From Agapetus fuscipes (taxonomy: Eukaryota > Arthropoda > Insecta > Trichoptera > Glossosomatidae), in assembly GCA_951799405.1 (NCBI GenBank), contig OX637341.1, positions 17,661,659 to 17,725,658 on the forward strand: DNA of 64,000 nucleotides, given 5' to 3'. The first letter of the stretch is position 1. Every line of letters starts with the position of its first letter. Position numbers and translations under genes: made by a program. Positions 1 to 10,030 of the stretch are shown here, one piece after another. The notes beneath the pieces were generated by a model. The model did no database searches. It was not told where the DNA came from and was given only the letters and a program-made list of their open reading frames with translations.

Positions 1-1012
1 GACTGCTGTATAATCACTTTTTTGTTTTATTTTTAAATTTCATTTTCCTCGTTGTTTATGCTTTTCTGAATCCTTGTTTGCCCCGTAGCTGCCTGTTTTT
101 CGCGCCATGTGAATATTTCCCACTTTTTTTGCATCTTAAGTACAAAAATTGCAACAATACTTAACCATCGAGTTAACGGAAAAATGTATGGATGTTAAAG
201 AAGCGCTTCTAGTGAATGTTTAATTTTCAATAATTTATTCTGTTTCCGTTTGAGTATTAATGCGGTGTTTTGTACCCGGAGAAGCGAAAATAATTTTCTT
301 TTAAAAATTACGTGAATTATTTCGTTTTAATATTTTCGACGATGCAAAATTTTGTTTCGAATGTTTTTTTTTGCCCTTAATCCAATTAAGAAAAATAAAA
401 CACATGTTCACAAGTTTTTCAAATAATTTTTAATTTCAATTATTTAATGTATTCACTTTTTAACACTGCTAACTATTACTAGCGACATATTAAACTAAAT
501 TGTTCAGGATAGTAGTTTAAAGTTTTAGATTGCAGAAAAATTGCTTAATTTTTTTATTTTTTATCATATTTTTAAAATCAAAACAGCTTTAGAATTTAAA
601 ACAAAGGCATTTATTGGCATTCATATTAATGTGGATTTACGACGTTTGTATGCCATAAGCGCTTTTAGGACAAAAAAGGCCAAAATCATGTCGGTTACAC
701 CAAAACCATACTTGCTTAAATAGCACAAAAATCATGGTAGAGCTATGGGAGTTAGCGCATTAGAAAGAGCGGAAAATTTCAAGTAGGATAGAATTCATAA
801 CTAATTTTTGACCAAAATGTCGCTTATTCTGTCCTTTTAACCGTCGAAATTTACTTTATAATTCTATTTATTTCAAATGTAGACTATAACTCACGAAGCG
901 CGGTGGTTGGATGGTTAGAGTCTTATCGCCTCCAACGCCCGTTATCATACAAATGTTCTCAGTTCCCTCCACAGGGTTGACCACAATAATCTTGTATAGC
1001 CACTCCAAGCCC
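1..1012. other. AT-rich stretch, nothing recognised
   Basis: No ORF with a recognisable family, no tRNA-like boxes and no member of the dispersed families seen elsewhere. Short ORFs at 541-723 and 868-1174 have no recognisable motifs. Confidence 0.5.
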
Positions 1013-1475
1013 CTTGTGTACAAAATTACGTTAAAACTCATCCAAAACGTTTTCCCGAAAATGCAGGGAAAATCAATTCTCACTAGGTTCACTATTTTAT
1101 ATTGCATACATTTTCTGTTAAACGCAGTGATTAAGTTTACAATTTCTCACGTATTCTTTCCTTTTGTGTACTAAGTTACGTTTAAACTGGTCCATAACGT
1201 TTTCCCAAAAATGCAGGGAAAATACAATTCTCACTAGGCGCGCTATTGCATATTTCGTACATTTTCTGTTAAACGCAGTGATTAAGTTTACAATTTGATA
1301 GCTCAAGTATTTGTTCCCCTTGTGTACAAAGCTACGTTTAAACTCATCCATAACGTTTTCCCAAAAATGTAAGGAAAATAAAATTCTCACTAGGTTACCT
1401 ATTTTATATTTCATACATTTTTTGATGAACGTGGTGGTTAAGTTTACAATTTAATAGCCCACTATTCTAAGGCTC
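1013..1475. repeat. Three-copy tandem repeat of a fold-back unit, ~150 bp period
   Basis: The motif AAACTCATCCAWAACGTTTTCCC recurs (shortened here) near 1035, 1183 and 1337, each followed about 90 bp later by a diverged reverse complement (CATACATTTT...GTTAAACGCAGTGATTAAGTTTA). Each unit is therefore itself an imperfect palindrome centred on TCTCACTAGG. Related single units occur near 12.3, 18.1, 30.85, 51.4 and 52.6 kb. This looks like a MITE family that became locally tandem. Confidence 0.65.
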
Positions 1476-1682
1476 TAATAGTGGTTAGAATGGTTTTTAT
1501 TATACATATTGTAGGTAAATAAAAATAAACATTAAAAAATTATAAGCATTGTAAACCCTAAGGTAAGTTCTAAAAGGAATTGTGAATACAGACTTAAGTG
1601 CTGAACTTAAGAAAAGTACAGGGAACATTACGCAATCTATAAAGTGGATTTTTGAGAGAGGTTTATATTTTTGGTTTACCTT

Positions 1683-1890
1683 TTGTTAATGTAAGCCTTA
1701 CCACTCTGCGCTACTAATCTACTCATAAAGTGTAACTTCTTGTCGCGTTTTTGGCGTAAGATCGCATGTGGCGGTTGGAAAGTATTTATTTTTGGAGGTA
1801 AAGGGGACGGTTTTACGCCAATAACTTCACTTCTACTTAAAGTACGGGTTTTTGAGCTTACGAGGGAGCTGGTACTCATTTCTTGTGAAA
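1683..1890 (-). mobile_element. SINE B body, degenerate
   Basis: Reading the minus strand gives the SINE B body: AAATGAGTACC..., a paired CTTCA/TGAAG region, GTAAAAATAAATA, then CGCCACATGCGA and AAGTTACACTTTATG. The tRNA-like head is lost, so this is a 5'-truncated, diverged copy. Confidence 0.55.
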
Positions 1891-1967
1891 GCTGAGTACT
1901 ACATAAAAAAATATTATGAGAAAAAGTTGTTTAGTATGAATTACACCACAAAACCTGTCTGCAAGAT

Positions 1968-2092
1968 TGGTACTCGATAGAAAGCGTCAATTCTCACACA
2001 ATTCCCAGTTGCTGTAAGGTTTCATGGAACCTTGACGATCGATCTTTGGTACAAGTGTATGAATTTTTCAACCCAGCAAAGAACATACTGTT
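1968..2092 (-). mobile_element. SINE A fragment
   Basis: Contains GAAAGCGTCAATTCTCA, CAGTTGCTGTAAGG and TGAATTTTTCAACCCAGC in the order found in minus-strand SINE A copies. Head and tail are absent. Confidence 0.6.
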
Positions 2093-2990
2093 ACGATTTT
2101 AGGGTTCAAAAGTCTTTAAATTAAAAATACTGGTCTTCTTATACAGTTGTTTATTTTACACTTTAAATAATTTATTTTCACAAAGATAGTCTCGACTATT
2201 CCATTACACTTGGTTTCTGTTCACTGGTTTTGGTTCAATGTAGTTGTAAAGCTCGTAGGATACTGGCTCTGCAAGCAACTTGCACCCTTCTTATACTCTT
2301 CAAAACAGTACTATCTAGAATTATATTTGCTAGACAGTTCCAGATTCAAGTAGGTACCTACGTAGTAATCATTATTTCTAGATGCTTCAAGTATTTTATT
2401 CAATGATTCCTACCCACACATATTAATGAGGATTCTTATTGCATAGTTATAGCTTATACCTATTCTAATATTTACATAACAATACTATACAATTTTTCTG
2501 CACTTTATTAGGACGTGAGCTAGCGGCTTTTTGCAGCGTTATCCTCTAAACTAAGTACCTGTCAAATCCACCCAACCTTGAAGATATTCAATTAAAACAT
2601 TAAACAAATTGCTACAATTTTAAACAAATTAATCAAACTCTATCTCATAACAAAATAAATCAATTGAATTGAACTATTTAATCAATCGGGATGGATCCCA
2701 ATTGCAAAATATACAATCAGGAACCCAAAAGTTTTAATCACTCATCGTGTACGAATATTTTGTGGGGCCATTGATTTTCCCATAGCGAAAATGAAAAGCA
2801 TAAAGTACGATTATGAGTTTTCTGACCTTTCTTCTCCCATTTAGTAATCAACTTAATAAAAACCTCAAACCATGACGCAAATCTATCTATTCCTACAGGT
2901 CGTTTTGTAATGATAATTTCAAAACGAGTCAACTGCAGTACAATGAAAACTTTTATTTTTGTTTGATGTTCTTTTTAAATACGCTCCTTG
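2093..2990. other. Unrecognised AT-rich DNA
   Basis: No supported gene or repeat family; the small ORF at 2738-2932 has no family features. Confidence 0.45.
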
Positions 2991-3103
2991 CTTAGCTGTA
3001 AACTAATTTTACCTATACCAAAGGATGGTCACCAAAGATCCATCCAGCCTCACGACATCTTTATCCTGTTTGAAAATTGGCACCTTCTACAGCGACTACT
3101 TTT

Positions 3104-3200
3104 TTTTTTAAGGAATCCTGTGCAGGAGGCTCCCCAATTCTTGAGAGTCTTGGGGGTCTATGTCACCCTAGAAGGGTGCCGCAGAGGTGTTGCTTGAGTT
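3104..3200 (-). mobile_element. SINE A tail-1 fragment
   Basis: Poly-T, then AAGGAATCCTGTGCAGGAGG..., GGGGTCTATG and GTGCCGCAGAGGTGT: the tail-1 module of SINE A read backwards. A short plus-strand SINE A piece (GGTCACCAAAGATCCATCCAG) lies at about 3027-3047, so the two pieces are inverted relative to each other. Confidence 0.55.
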
Positions 3201-3620
3201 CTTGGTTCTGTCGTGAGGCGCTGCAAGGAAGTGGTGATTGATGTTGGTTTTGAATAAAACCGGATTAAATTGGGAAGGGAACACAGATACTGGTAGACCA
3301 TTCCATAAACGGGCAGTTTGGCAAAGGAATGAGTCATGAAAACGCCAAGTTCTCATAGTTTTGAGATCAACTGCAAAGGGATGAATGAGAGTCGTACTAC
3401 GAGTTTCCCTTTCTGAAATGAGAGGGGGAGGGATTAATGAATGGAGCTCATTAGAACAAGCTCCGTGGTAATATCGATAAAAAAAAGACTGAGCATTCCA
3501 ATTTTTCTTCTGTGCTGGAGCGGCTGCAGATCGGATGTCAGAGAAGGATCATTGATCAACCTCACTGCCCTCCTTTGCACAGAATCAAGTTGGTCACTCA
3601 ACTTTTTGGACATACCACAC
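3195..3620 (-). pseudogene. LINE reverse transcriptase C-terminus, frameshifted
   Basis: Two minus-strand frames together give the C-terminal end of a non-LTR reverse transcriptase. One (3434-3620) reads LDSVQRRAVRLIND and LQHRRKIGMLSLF. The next reads TWRFHDSFLCQTARLWNGLP then FKTNINHHFL (3168-3356). Pairing an RRAVRLI-type helix with a late R-LWN-LP motif is characteristic of the CR1/Jockey group. Catalytic RT motifs lie upstream and are missing. At least one frameshift separates the halves, so this is a dead 5'-truncated copy. Confidence 0.7.
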
Positions 3621-3692
3621 CTAAATACTAAAATCTCAGGTGGCTCTTGAGGTGTCATAACACAAAAACAGCGCACAACAATAACAATAATT

Positions 3693-3960
3693 GTATGATT
3701 TATTTGGTACGTGTTTTTTGTGTGAATCACACCCCAAGAGCCCACAAACTTAAAGCGCCAATTCTCAAGCTAAACCAAGTTGCTGTAACGTTGGATGGAC
3801 CTTTGGTGACCGGTCTTTGGTACTGTTCTACTATTTTTTTCAACTAATCGAAGAGCATATTTAAAATATAAATCACACGTTTTTTGTACTCCACCGAGAA
3901 TATAATCCAAAATCTTACAATCACGAGTCCAAAGCGTTACCACTAGACTAAGGACCAGTC
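3693..3960 (-). mobile_element. SINE A with tail 2
   Basis: Starts GATTTATTTGGTACGTG...TGTGTGAATCAC (tail-2 module), runs through the body (AATTCTCAAGC, GTTGCTGTAA, GACCGGTCTTTGG) and ends in a decayed tRNA-like head (CCACTAGACTAAGGACC). The box B region is badly eroded. Confidence 0.65.
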
Positions 3961-4439
3961 CCCAATGATTATAATCATCTATCATTTATTCATCAATACA
4001 CACAAATTTAACAGTACAAAATAAAAACAGGAGTAAAAAATATTCCATGTGATTTTAGTTTAATTAAATTGCCTGTATCTAGGCTTGTATTATTTTTGAC
4101 GAATTGAACATTTTGTGGTAGACTTCTCCATGATTGATAATTGAAGTGTGGTTTTTCGTACGTCAATAACTATTCAATTTTACAATTAATACTGTTGAAA
4201 ATTTTATGAAATTAAATTCCCGCGGTTTTCATTAAATGAACTTTCATCATTACAAATATATGTATAAGTCGTATAGAACGAAATACAGAAATCGAGGATT
4301 TTGTCATTCACTAATGTTCTCCTTTTTGTCGCTTTTCAGTAAAGATCATTACTTTAAATACTTCCACACAGAAGGATTTCAATGTAACATATCTTTGCAA
4401 CTACTATTCGATTAGATTAGATACATTATTTTATCTACG
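3961..4439. other. Unrecognised AT-rich DNA
   Basis: No motifs or family members seen. Confidence 0.4.
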
Positions 4440-4620
4440 TACCTGGCGCCTTTGGGATGACCAAGGGTCATGGAAAGGCGTCATAAAAATGAACTCATTA
4501 TTGATGATGATGATGATTTGTAGAGCGCCGTTTCGTGACTACTGTCACTGCAAGGGCGCTTTCAAGCTTGACGCGGCGGTGAAGAAATGGGTCTTCATTC
4601 CTTTCCTGATTATTATTTTA
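4440..4620. repeat. Degenerate repeat with a short (GAT)n run
   Basis: A GC-richer patch (GGCGCCTTTGGGATGACC... to GCGCTTTCAAGCTTGACGCG) containing GATGATGATGATGA at about 4503-4517. A related AAAGCGCCGTTT-AAGGGC-type patch occurs near 62.1 kb. Class not identified. Confidence 0.35.
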
Positions 4621-4668
4621 TTATTATCAAAATAATTATCTATAATGATACAAATAAAAATTAAAAAA

Positions 4669-4945
4669 TAATCTAAGTTGCAAGGATATATTCATTTAAA
4701 GCTCTCAGATGTACGTATGCCCACACACCAGCAAGTGTAGTTCGCGCTTACAAATGCTGAATGTGACCTTCCCTGAAACAGGGGTGACATTGGCAAAGTG
4801 AACCATTTTTTTACAGTATGGGTGGTCAGCCTCATACAAACCTATAAGTCAAGGAATATGAATAATAAATTACAAAAAGTCAAAAATTTCCAATGCAAAA
4901 AATGTAGCAAATTAATACACCAACATTAGAAATCAACATTGCAGA
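4669..4945 (-). repeat. Family R plus LINE-side extension
   Basis: Starts AATCTAAGTTGCAAGGATATATTC, has the CAGGGGTGACATTGGCAAAG core, and ends ACCTATAAGTCAAGGAAT at about 4856. Next comes the extension (AATAAATTACAAAAAGTC..., CAACATTAGAAATCAACATTGCAGATTA) that joins R to RT remnants at other sites. An internal part of R is deleted. Confidence 0.7.
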
Positions 4946-5389
4946 TTACTTTAAAAATATTTGTGTTATGATATTGAGACGAAAAAAAACCTCAGCATTT
5001 TGACTCTGAAAATTCAGGATTTTCCCTCATTTATATTTCACCCAAGCTCACTTCATTCAAGTGAATTTTCCATCTATTTTTTTAGTTTTTTTTTCTAATT
5101 TCCCCTCTCTCACGTCGCGTCGCTCCAAAACTACACAATTAATAATTCACCCCCCCCCCTCCCCCCCTGTGAATTTCCCCAAGCCCCCCGTTCCCGTCAG
5201 ACGGAGATTAGGGTAATGAATATAAATAGAAAGACCGGAGAAGAGGGATTTTTTCCACCTTATTACCGAGCTCTGCATTAACCCAGGATTGTGATTTAGC
5301 AAGCTGAAAAAAACTATTGTGTTGTGTGATTTTTTAAAATTTTGTTGTCTCCTTAACTGTGAAAAAATACACATTTTCTAGTTCTATAA

Positions 5390-5642
5390 TATAATCTATA
5401 ATCTAAGCTGCAAAGATATGTTAAAATTTAAGGCTCATATTAAATGCATGCCCACAGGCAGGCACATGTAGGTTCGCACCTACACATTCTGCATGTGTGC
5501 ATATAAATAAGCAAAACCTCACATGAACATATAAACCTTGCAACTCCTGCCGCCGTTCCCTCAACCGGGGTGGCATTGGCAAAAGTGAACCGATTTTTAC
5601 AGCACGGGTGGTCAGCGTCATACCAACCTATCAGTCAAGGAG
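5390..5642 (-). repeat. Family R, near full length
   Basis: Runs from ATAATCTAAGCTGCAAAGATATG to ACCTATCAGTCAAGGAG and includes CACATTCTGCATGTG, TGCAACTCCTGCCG and ACCGGGGTGGCATTGGC. Read on the minus strand it begins CTCCTTGACTGATAGG and ends in the tail. Confidence 0.8.
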
Positions 5643-6602
5643 CACAATCCAATGAAAACTGTCTTGAAAATTTTCAGCACTACGACTGATGTTGTACAAA
5701 ATTGACTTCACGGGCTTGCAAGAAAACAACGGCGGTTGGAATTCCGAGAAAGAGTTGACAAAAGTTCTGCTCCTGAGTTAACACATCTCATTGGGTTATT
5801 CATGATTAAAAAAAGGTTTATTTTATAAAAGTGCAGGTTTTTAATTCAATTGGGTTTGAAATAAACACCAAAAAGGTAAACCATTTCTAAAACCATTCAT
5901 GGGAATCAAGCCTCAGATTGTAGAATTTGAAAAATTATGCTGTCAACTGACTATAAAAGTAGAAAATGCACAGCTCTTTTAACTCCACTTATTTATTTTC
6001 TGAGATGGAAGAAATCCGTTTCAAGGGCTTGTTCTCACATTTTTTTATTTCACCAACGTGCCATGAATACGAATGGAAAACCAGAGAAAACAGTTTTTTC
6101 GTCTAATTGTGAGGCTAGAGACGGCTTGGCATTTGACGCGTCGTACCTGTTAATTTATTTAGCGGGAATTTCACTCATTTTTACTCCTTTTTCACCCCCT
6201 TCTACCCCTTTTTTACTCCTTTACACCAATCCCACCATTTCATCTACCTCTTTTCTCCCCATTCTACCCTTTTTCACCCCCTTTTCCCCGTTTTTGAGGG
6301 GTTGTATTGTGGAAAAAGGCATTTGGGGTGTGATAAAAAAAATGAGTTATGCCGCTCGGTCCGTGACGTCATGACCAGCCCTCACAAAAGTTTATCGTTG
6401 TTTTTTTTTTTGTATTGCGGTCAAAACTTGTGAAATTTTAAGTGCATTCCTTAATTTATGAAACTGAAATTATGATTTCATTTTGAATTTTCTTATAAGA
6501 TATCATCTTCTCTAGACTGTGATCTCTAATGGTAGCGTGGAATTGTACGTGTTTGTTTGATGATATGAATTTAAAAAGTGGAATTTTCAAACTTATGATA
6601 CT
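5643..6602. other. No supported gene; pyrimidine-rich low-complexity stretch inside
   Basis: An open frame of 145 codons (5937-6374) spans a CCCCTTTT-rich tract that translates to repeated PFFTPFSP. Composition explains the ORF; no family motif was seen. Confidence 0.5.
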
Positions 6603-6661
6603 TTTTAAAGAATGAAAAAAACGGATTTCACTGACCGTGCAAAAGAGAAGAACGATTTTCT

Positions 6662-6700
6662 CTACGTTTCGTCGGAGTCTTATCCGACGTCTTCAGGAGA
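6662..6700 (-). ncRNA. Hammerhead-ribozyme-like motif in left arm
   Basis: Minus strand reads CTGAAGA, one C, stem GTCGGA, loop TAAGAC, stem TCCGAC, then GAAACGTA. All core blocks (CUGANGA, paired stem II, GAAA) are present. Four bases before the core (TCTC) pair with four after it (GAGA) as helix I. The ACGU after GAAA is self-complementary, as expected for a loopless helix III working as a dimer. Confidence 0.55.
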
Positions 6701-6772
6701 CGTGTGTCCTCTATAAGGAGGAACCACGAACTGTTAAATTATTGTTGTTTGATCGAGGCCGAGGGTTGTAGG

Positions 6773-6780
6773 TATATAAA
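6773..6780 (+). promoter_or_regulatory. TATA-like box upstream of PLE fragment
   Basis: TATATAAA sits about 25 bp ahead of the coding remnant. It could be chance in AT-rich DNA. Confidence 0.2.
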
Positions 6781-6804
6781 GAAAGATTTCTCATCCTCCG
6801 ACTC

Positions 6805-7077
6805 GTGAAGGAAGCAATCGAAATACACAGGCACCCCAACTTCAACAGAGATGACAGCTACAAACTTTCCAGTATATGGAGGCCAGTACTAACTTCAATG
6901 ATCCACCCTTTCATTAATCGGACGATTTCACAAGAAGATGTCATAATATCGTCCTTCTGTACAACTGGGGCTACATCTATGGATGTATCTCCGAAGGTTA
7001 ATAAAAATAAAAATACCTACAACCTTCGGCCACGATCAAACAACAATAATTCAACAGTTCGTGGTTTCTACTTATAG
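6805..7077 (+). pseudogene. PLE protein C-terminus (GIY-YIG end only)
   Basis: The 90-codon frame opens KEAIEIHRHPNFNRDD, then LSSIWRPVL. This is the terminal part of the PLE GIY-YIG domain, where the metal-binding Glu lies in the EA-IEI block. The basic tail NLRPRSNNNN resembles PLE C-termini. The RT and most of the endonuclease are absent, so it cannot be functional. The ATG is probably incidental, since the frame enters from a truncated 5' end. Confidence 0.75.
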
Positions 7078-7091
7078 AGGACACACGTCTC

Positions 7092-7122
7092 CTGAATACG
7101 TTGGATATGACGACGAAACGTA
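7092..7122 (+). ncRNA. Decayed hammerhead-like motif in right arm
   Basis: CTGAATA...GACGACGAAACGTAGAG is the inverted partner of the 6662-6700 motif. The core A has changed (CTGAATA) and stem II no longer pairs fully, so it is probably inactive. Confidence 0.4.
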
Positions 7123-7194
7123 GAGAAAATCGTTCTTCTCTTTTGCACGGTCAGTAAAATCCGTTTTTTTCATTCTTTAAAATGTCTAACGACC

Positions 7195-7480
7195 GTAATA
7201 CTTCGCAATAAAACTCGGTGTTACGGCCGAGGGGGCCAAGTGGGCTGATCTTTCTAGCGTGTTTGGAATAGAATAACGTTGGTTTGATCCCCGCCTGGGT
7301 CATTTGACCATAACTTTGACCCCGGTTTAACATATGTTATTGGGTAATTATTAATTAAAAATTCATTAATATAAACAATAATGAATTATTAATTAATGAT
7401 ATTAATACCTATTTCTGTCCAGGCAGAAAAGGTTGGTGAATTGCATTGCTCTTCAAAAATCTATTTAAAAATAAAAAAAA
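7195..7480 (+). mobile_element. SINE C, Leu/Ser-tRNA-like head
   Basis: The head GGGGCCAAGTGGGCTGATC resembles box A of a class II (Leu/Ser) tRNA. GGTTTGATCCCCGCC is box B-like. The body follows: GGGTCATTTGACCATAACTTTGACC, GGTAATTATTAATTA and TTAATACCTATTTCTGTCCAGGCAGAA. A headless copy of the same body lies at about 17545-17710. Confidence 0.6.
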
Positions 7481-7969
7481 ATAAAAAAACTAAGGTAACC
7501 AAAAAACAAAAAAAGAGCTCAAAATGGTATGAGCTTAATTCACATCATGTCTTATTCCTCAAAATACATTACTTCACTCAAATAAAACACAAAACAAAAA
7601 CACGCAAAAATACTTTTCTTTTTAAGGGCTAACAAAAAACTGAAACAATATCAAGATGGACCAAAGTTTTTACCACAAAGGATGTATAAAAAAACAAACT
7701 TTGAGTCGTACAGAGGAACTTTCAGGGAGTATTAACAATAAGTTTAATTTCAGTTCATGGCTAGCAGCTGCCGAAGGATATTAACCTAAATTTAAAGAAA
7801 GCTCGCAAAAATATTATACAAACTCCCAGCTTGCTGAAGGAAAACATTACGTTATAATGAAAGGTGTAGAACTTTCAGTTTTGAAAGTGTTACTTAATTT
7901 GCAGGTTTTAATAAAACTGAAAAAACATTGAATTAGGCTGATGAAGTGATATTTAATGTTCTCACTTAT
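7481..7969. other. Unrecognised A-rich DNA
   Basis: A-rich with short poly-A runs. The 78-codon frame ending at 7632 is low-complexity Lys-rich and unsupported. Confidence 0.4.
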
Positions 7970-8170
7970 AGATAATGACTGCCAATGCAACCCCGGTTTC
8001 AGGGAAAAGTGGCAGGAGTTGCAAGGTTTATGTTCATGTGAGGTTTTGTTTATTTGTATGCATGTATGCAGAATGTGTAGGCGCGAAACTACATGTGCCT
8101 GTCTGTGGGCATGCATTTAATATTGAGCCTTAAATGTTAACATATCTTTGCAGCTTAGATTATAGATAGA
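7970..8170 (+). repeat. Family R, 5'-truncated
   Basis: Enters at TGCCAATGCAACCCCGGTTTCAGGG and runs to the 3' end AACATATCTTTGCAGCTTAGATTATAGATA. The tail is intact while the head is missing. Confidence 0.75.
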
Positions 8171-8231
8171 CTGCAAAGTTATTTATTTATTCGGATAAAA
8201 GCTCAACCCTTATAAGAGAATTTACATTATT

Positions 8232-8268
8232 CTCGACGTTTCGATAGCGACGTAGCTATCGTCTTAAT
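8232..8268 (-). ncRNA. Hammerhead-like remnant
   Basis: Minus strand: (ATTAAGA)C, stem GATAGC, loop TACGTC, stem GCTATC, then GAAACGTCGAGAA. Stem II is a perfect 6 bp, but the CUGANGA block has decayed. Confidence 0.4.
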
Positions 8269-8308
8269 TATTGTATTTGATGTGTTTGTTGACAGGTTTT
8301 TGTATAAG

Positions 8309-8580
8309 ATATTTGAATTTTTCAACCCAGCAAAAAGTACATTTGAAAAGTTTAATGGTATATATTTTTGCTCCGCTGGGATTCGAACGCACATCCTTCC
8401 ATTTACGCGTCCAAAGCGCTTAACACTAGAGTACGGAAAGGTCTGGCATAAACCGTAGCGCCATGAACTGTACGATTTGTACCAAGATGTACACCTGTGC
8501 GGCACTACAACAAGTGTCATAGACCCTTAAAGTCTTTAGAATCTAGGGAGTCTCCCGCACAGAATTTCTTAAAAAAAAAT
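8309..8580. mobile_element. Two SINE A pieces facing opposite ways
   Basis: A minus-strand head half (8309-8440: TTTTTCAACCCAGCAAAAAG, GGGATTCGAACG) is followed by a plus-strand tail-1 half (8488-8578: GTACACCTGTGCGGCACTAC, GGAGTCTCCCGCACAG, A-run). A 5' inversion during retrotransposition would explain the arrangement. Confidence 0.6.
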
Positions 8581-9316
8581 ATATTCATAACGTCGCACTC
8601 ATTTTTATAGTACCTATGGATGGTCAGGAATCAAAATTTTGTAATTTTTCTACTCCATGAAAGAAAACAATGTTTATTATCTTTTAATTTTTTTTTTATT
8701 GTATTTTAATAGTTAAGCCAAAAATTTGAAAATCACAGCAAAACAACAAAATCGTACCTATTTAAAAATTTAATTTTATCCTTTTTTATAAATAAGTATG
8801 CAATTTGATTTTTTTATTTTATTTGAAAAATGGGGTTTAAATTATTTACATTCAGTAACAAGCTATTCTGTGGGTGACTTGTATTAAAAAATAAACAATA
8901 TTTAAAAAAATGTCAGCTCGATTGCGTTGATGAGAAAAAAAACAAAAACAACAAAATAAAAAATAAAACTTTTTGATTGCTTTCATAAATATTAAATTAA
9001 TTTTACCCACCAGTCTTGCTGAGGGATGAAAATAAAAATCCCTGAAACCGCACAGTCGGAGGGGGAGGGGAGCTTTTGCTTAATGAGATTTTTATAGGAT
9101 AAGTTTTGTTATCGAAACAATGCGAACTATGGGCGGGAAGGAAACGATGAAAGTTTTTTATTTATTTATTTTAAGAATATAATGAGATTGATAAAGTTCC
9201 GGGGTATTAAACAGTAATCAAGTAGACAATGCTTTAATTTAGAGTTTGAAAATTTCGGAACGTGTGTAGTGAATTGAAAAAGTATGACATTTGAAACTGA
9301 AAGAATTCTTTGGAAT
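8581..9316. other. Unrecognised AT-rich DNA
   Basis: No supported gene. Homopolymer-rich, with a purine run (GGAGGGGGAGGGGAG) near 9060. Confidence 0.45.
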
Positions 9317-9735
9317 GAAAAAAAACGGATGTTACTGACCGTGTGTAAAGAGAAGAACGATTTTTTCTACCATAATTTATTTAATTTGAATCAAACGCTG
9401 TTCTATATTTTCACTTTTGTAATTTTTATTTTTAAATTTTACTTACGTTTTCGATCTTAGATCATCGTCAGGAATACAGTTTAAAAAAAAAAGTCAAAGG
9501 TACCATAAAGTATAACAATCAAATTGTGTGGTCATTCAATATTTTCTCCGACGAAACGTAGAGTAAACTAAACGTAGTATCAGTCATTTGTTACTGACGA
9601 AACGTAGCAGCCTTCCAAAAAGAATAAAGCAGCCTACAAAAGAATTATTTGACGATGGTCTACGAGCCCGAAAAGATGGATTCTACATCCTTATCATCAT
9701 CATCTGAAGCCGGCCATGCAAGCCTAAAAACACTT
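9317..9735. mobile_element. Composite of PLE-type terminal remnants
   Basis: 9317-9370 repeats the left arm of the 6.6-kb PLE (ACTGACCGTG...AAGAGAAGAACGATTTT). 9380-9480 is a different hammerhead-bearing end. 9541-9565 reads CTCCGACGAAACGTAGAG. 9590-9735 reads ACTGACGAAACGTAGCAGCC, CAGCCTACAAAAGAATTATT and CATCATCATCTGAAGCCGGCC. The last block recurs near 46.7-47.1 and 60.5-60.9 kb. Confidence 0.55.
9444..9472 (-). ncRNA. Hammerhead-like motif
   Basis: Minus strand: CTGACGA, T, stem GATCT, one A, stem AGATC, then GAAAACGTAAG. The core is complete with a perfect 5-bp stem II, but the loop is a single base, which would strain the fold. Confidence 0.4.
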
Positions 9736-9949
9736 ATAATTTGAATTAGTTTAGTTTACATCTACTATTAACGCTTTTTATTTTACCAAAAATTGTATAA
9801 TTTATACTAAGCTTTAATCGTTTTTTTAACAACACACAATAAATGTTTGATTGTCTTTGAGCAATCTGCCTAATATACAAAGCGCTGGAGAATGATTAAG
9901 AGATCACTACAGCGTTTGTCGTACTCTTTTATACACTAACATTACAAAC

Positions 9950-10030
9950 AATCACAAAAAGTGGAGGCGCATCTGCGGAGGTACCGGCCACCCCTAGAGG
10001 AACGGCTACAGTATACCGATTTCCACTGCC
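9950..10030 (+). pseudogene. LINE C-terminal tip
   Basis: Frame reads WRRICGGTGHP then stop, matching the ends of the RT fragments at 15.5 kb (GGAGHP) and 32.3 kb (RGSGHP). It is followed by GGCTACAGTATACC in place of a TTACAG tail. Only the last ~12 codons remain. Confidence 0.55.

Larger units (their letters stand above)
6603..7181 (+). mobile_element. Decayed Penelope-like element fragment between inverted arms
   Basis: Arms of about 170 bp (6603-6775 and 7013-7181) are inverted copies; both include AATGAAAAAAACGGATT, CTGACCGTGCAAAAGAGAAG and the GTTTC/GAAAC hammerhead-like block. Between them is the C-terminal coding end of a PLE. Inverted terminal sequence around a 5'-truncated coding end is a known PLE structure. 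It belongs to a different family from the 34-43 kb array. Confidence 0.7.

Noticed and set aside
5937..6374. 145-codon ORF as a small gene
   Set aside because: Much of it is translated C/T-rich low-complexity DNA (PFFTPFSP-like repeats) and there is no family motif.
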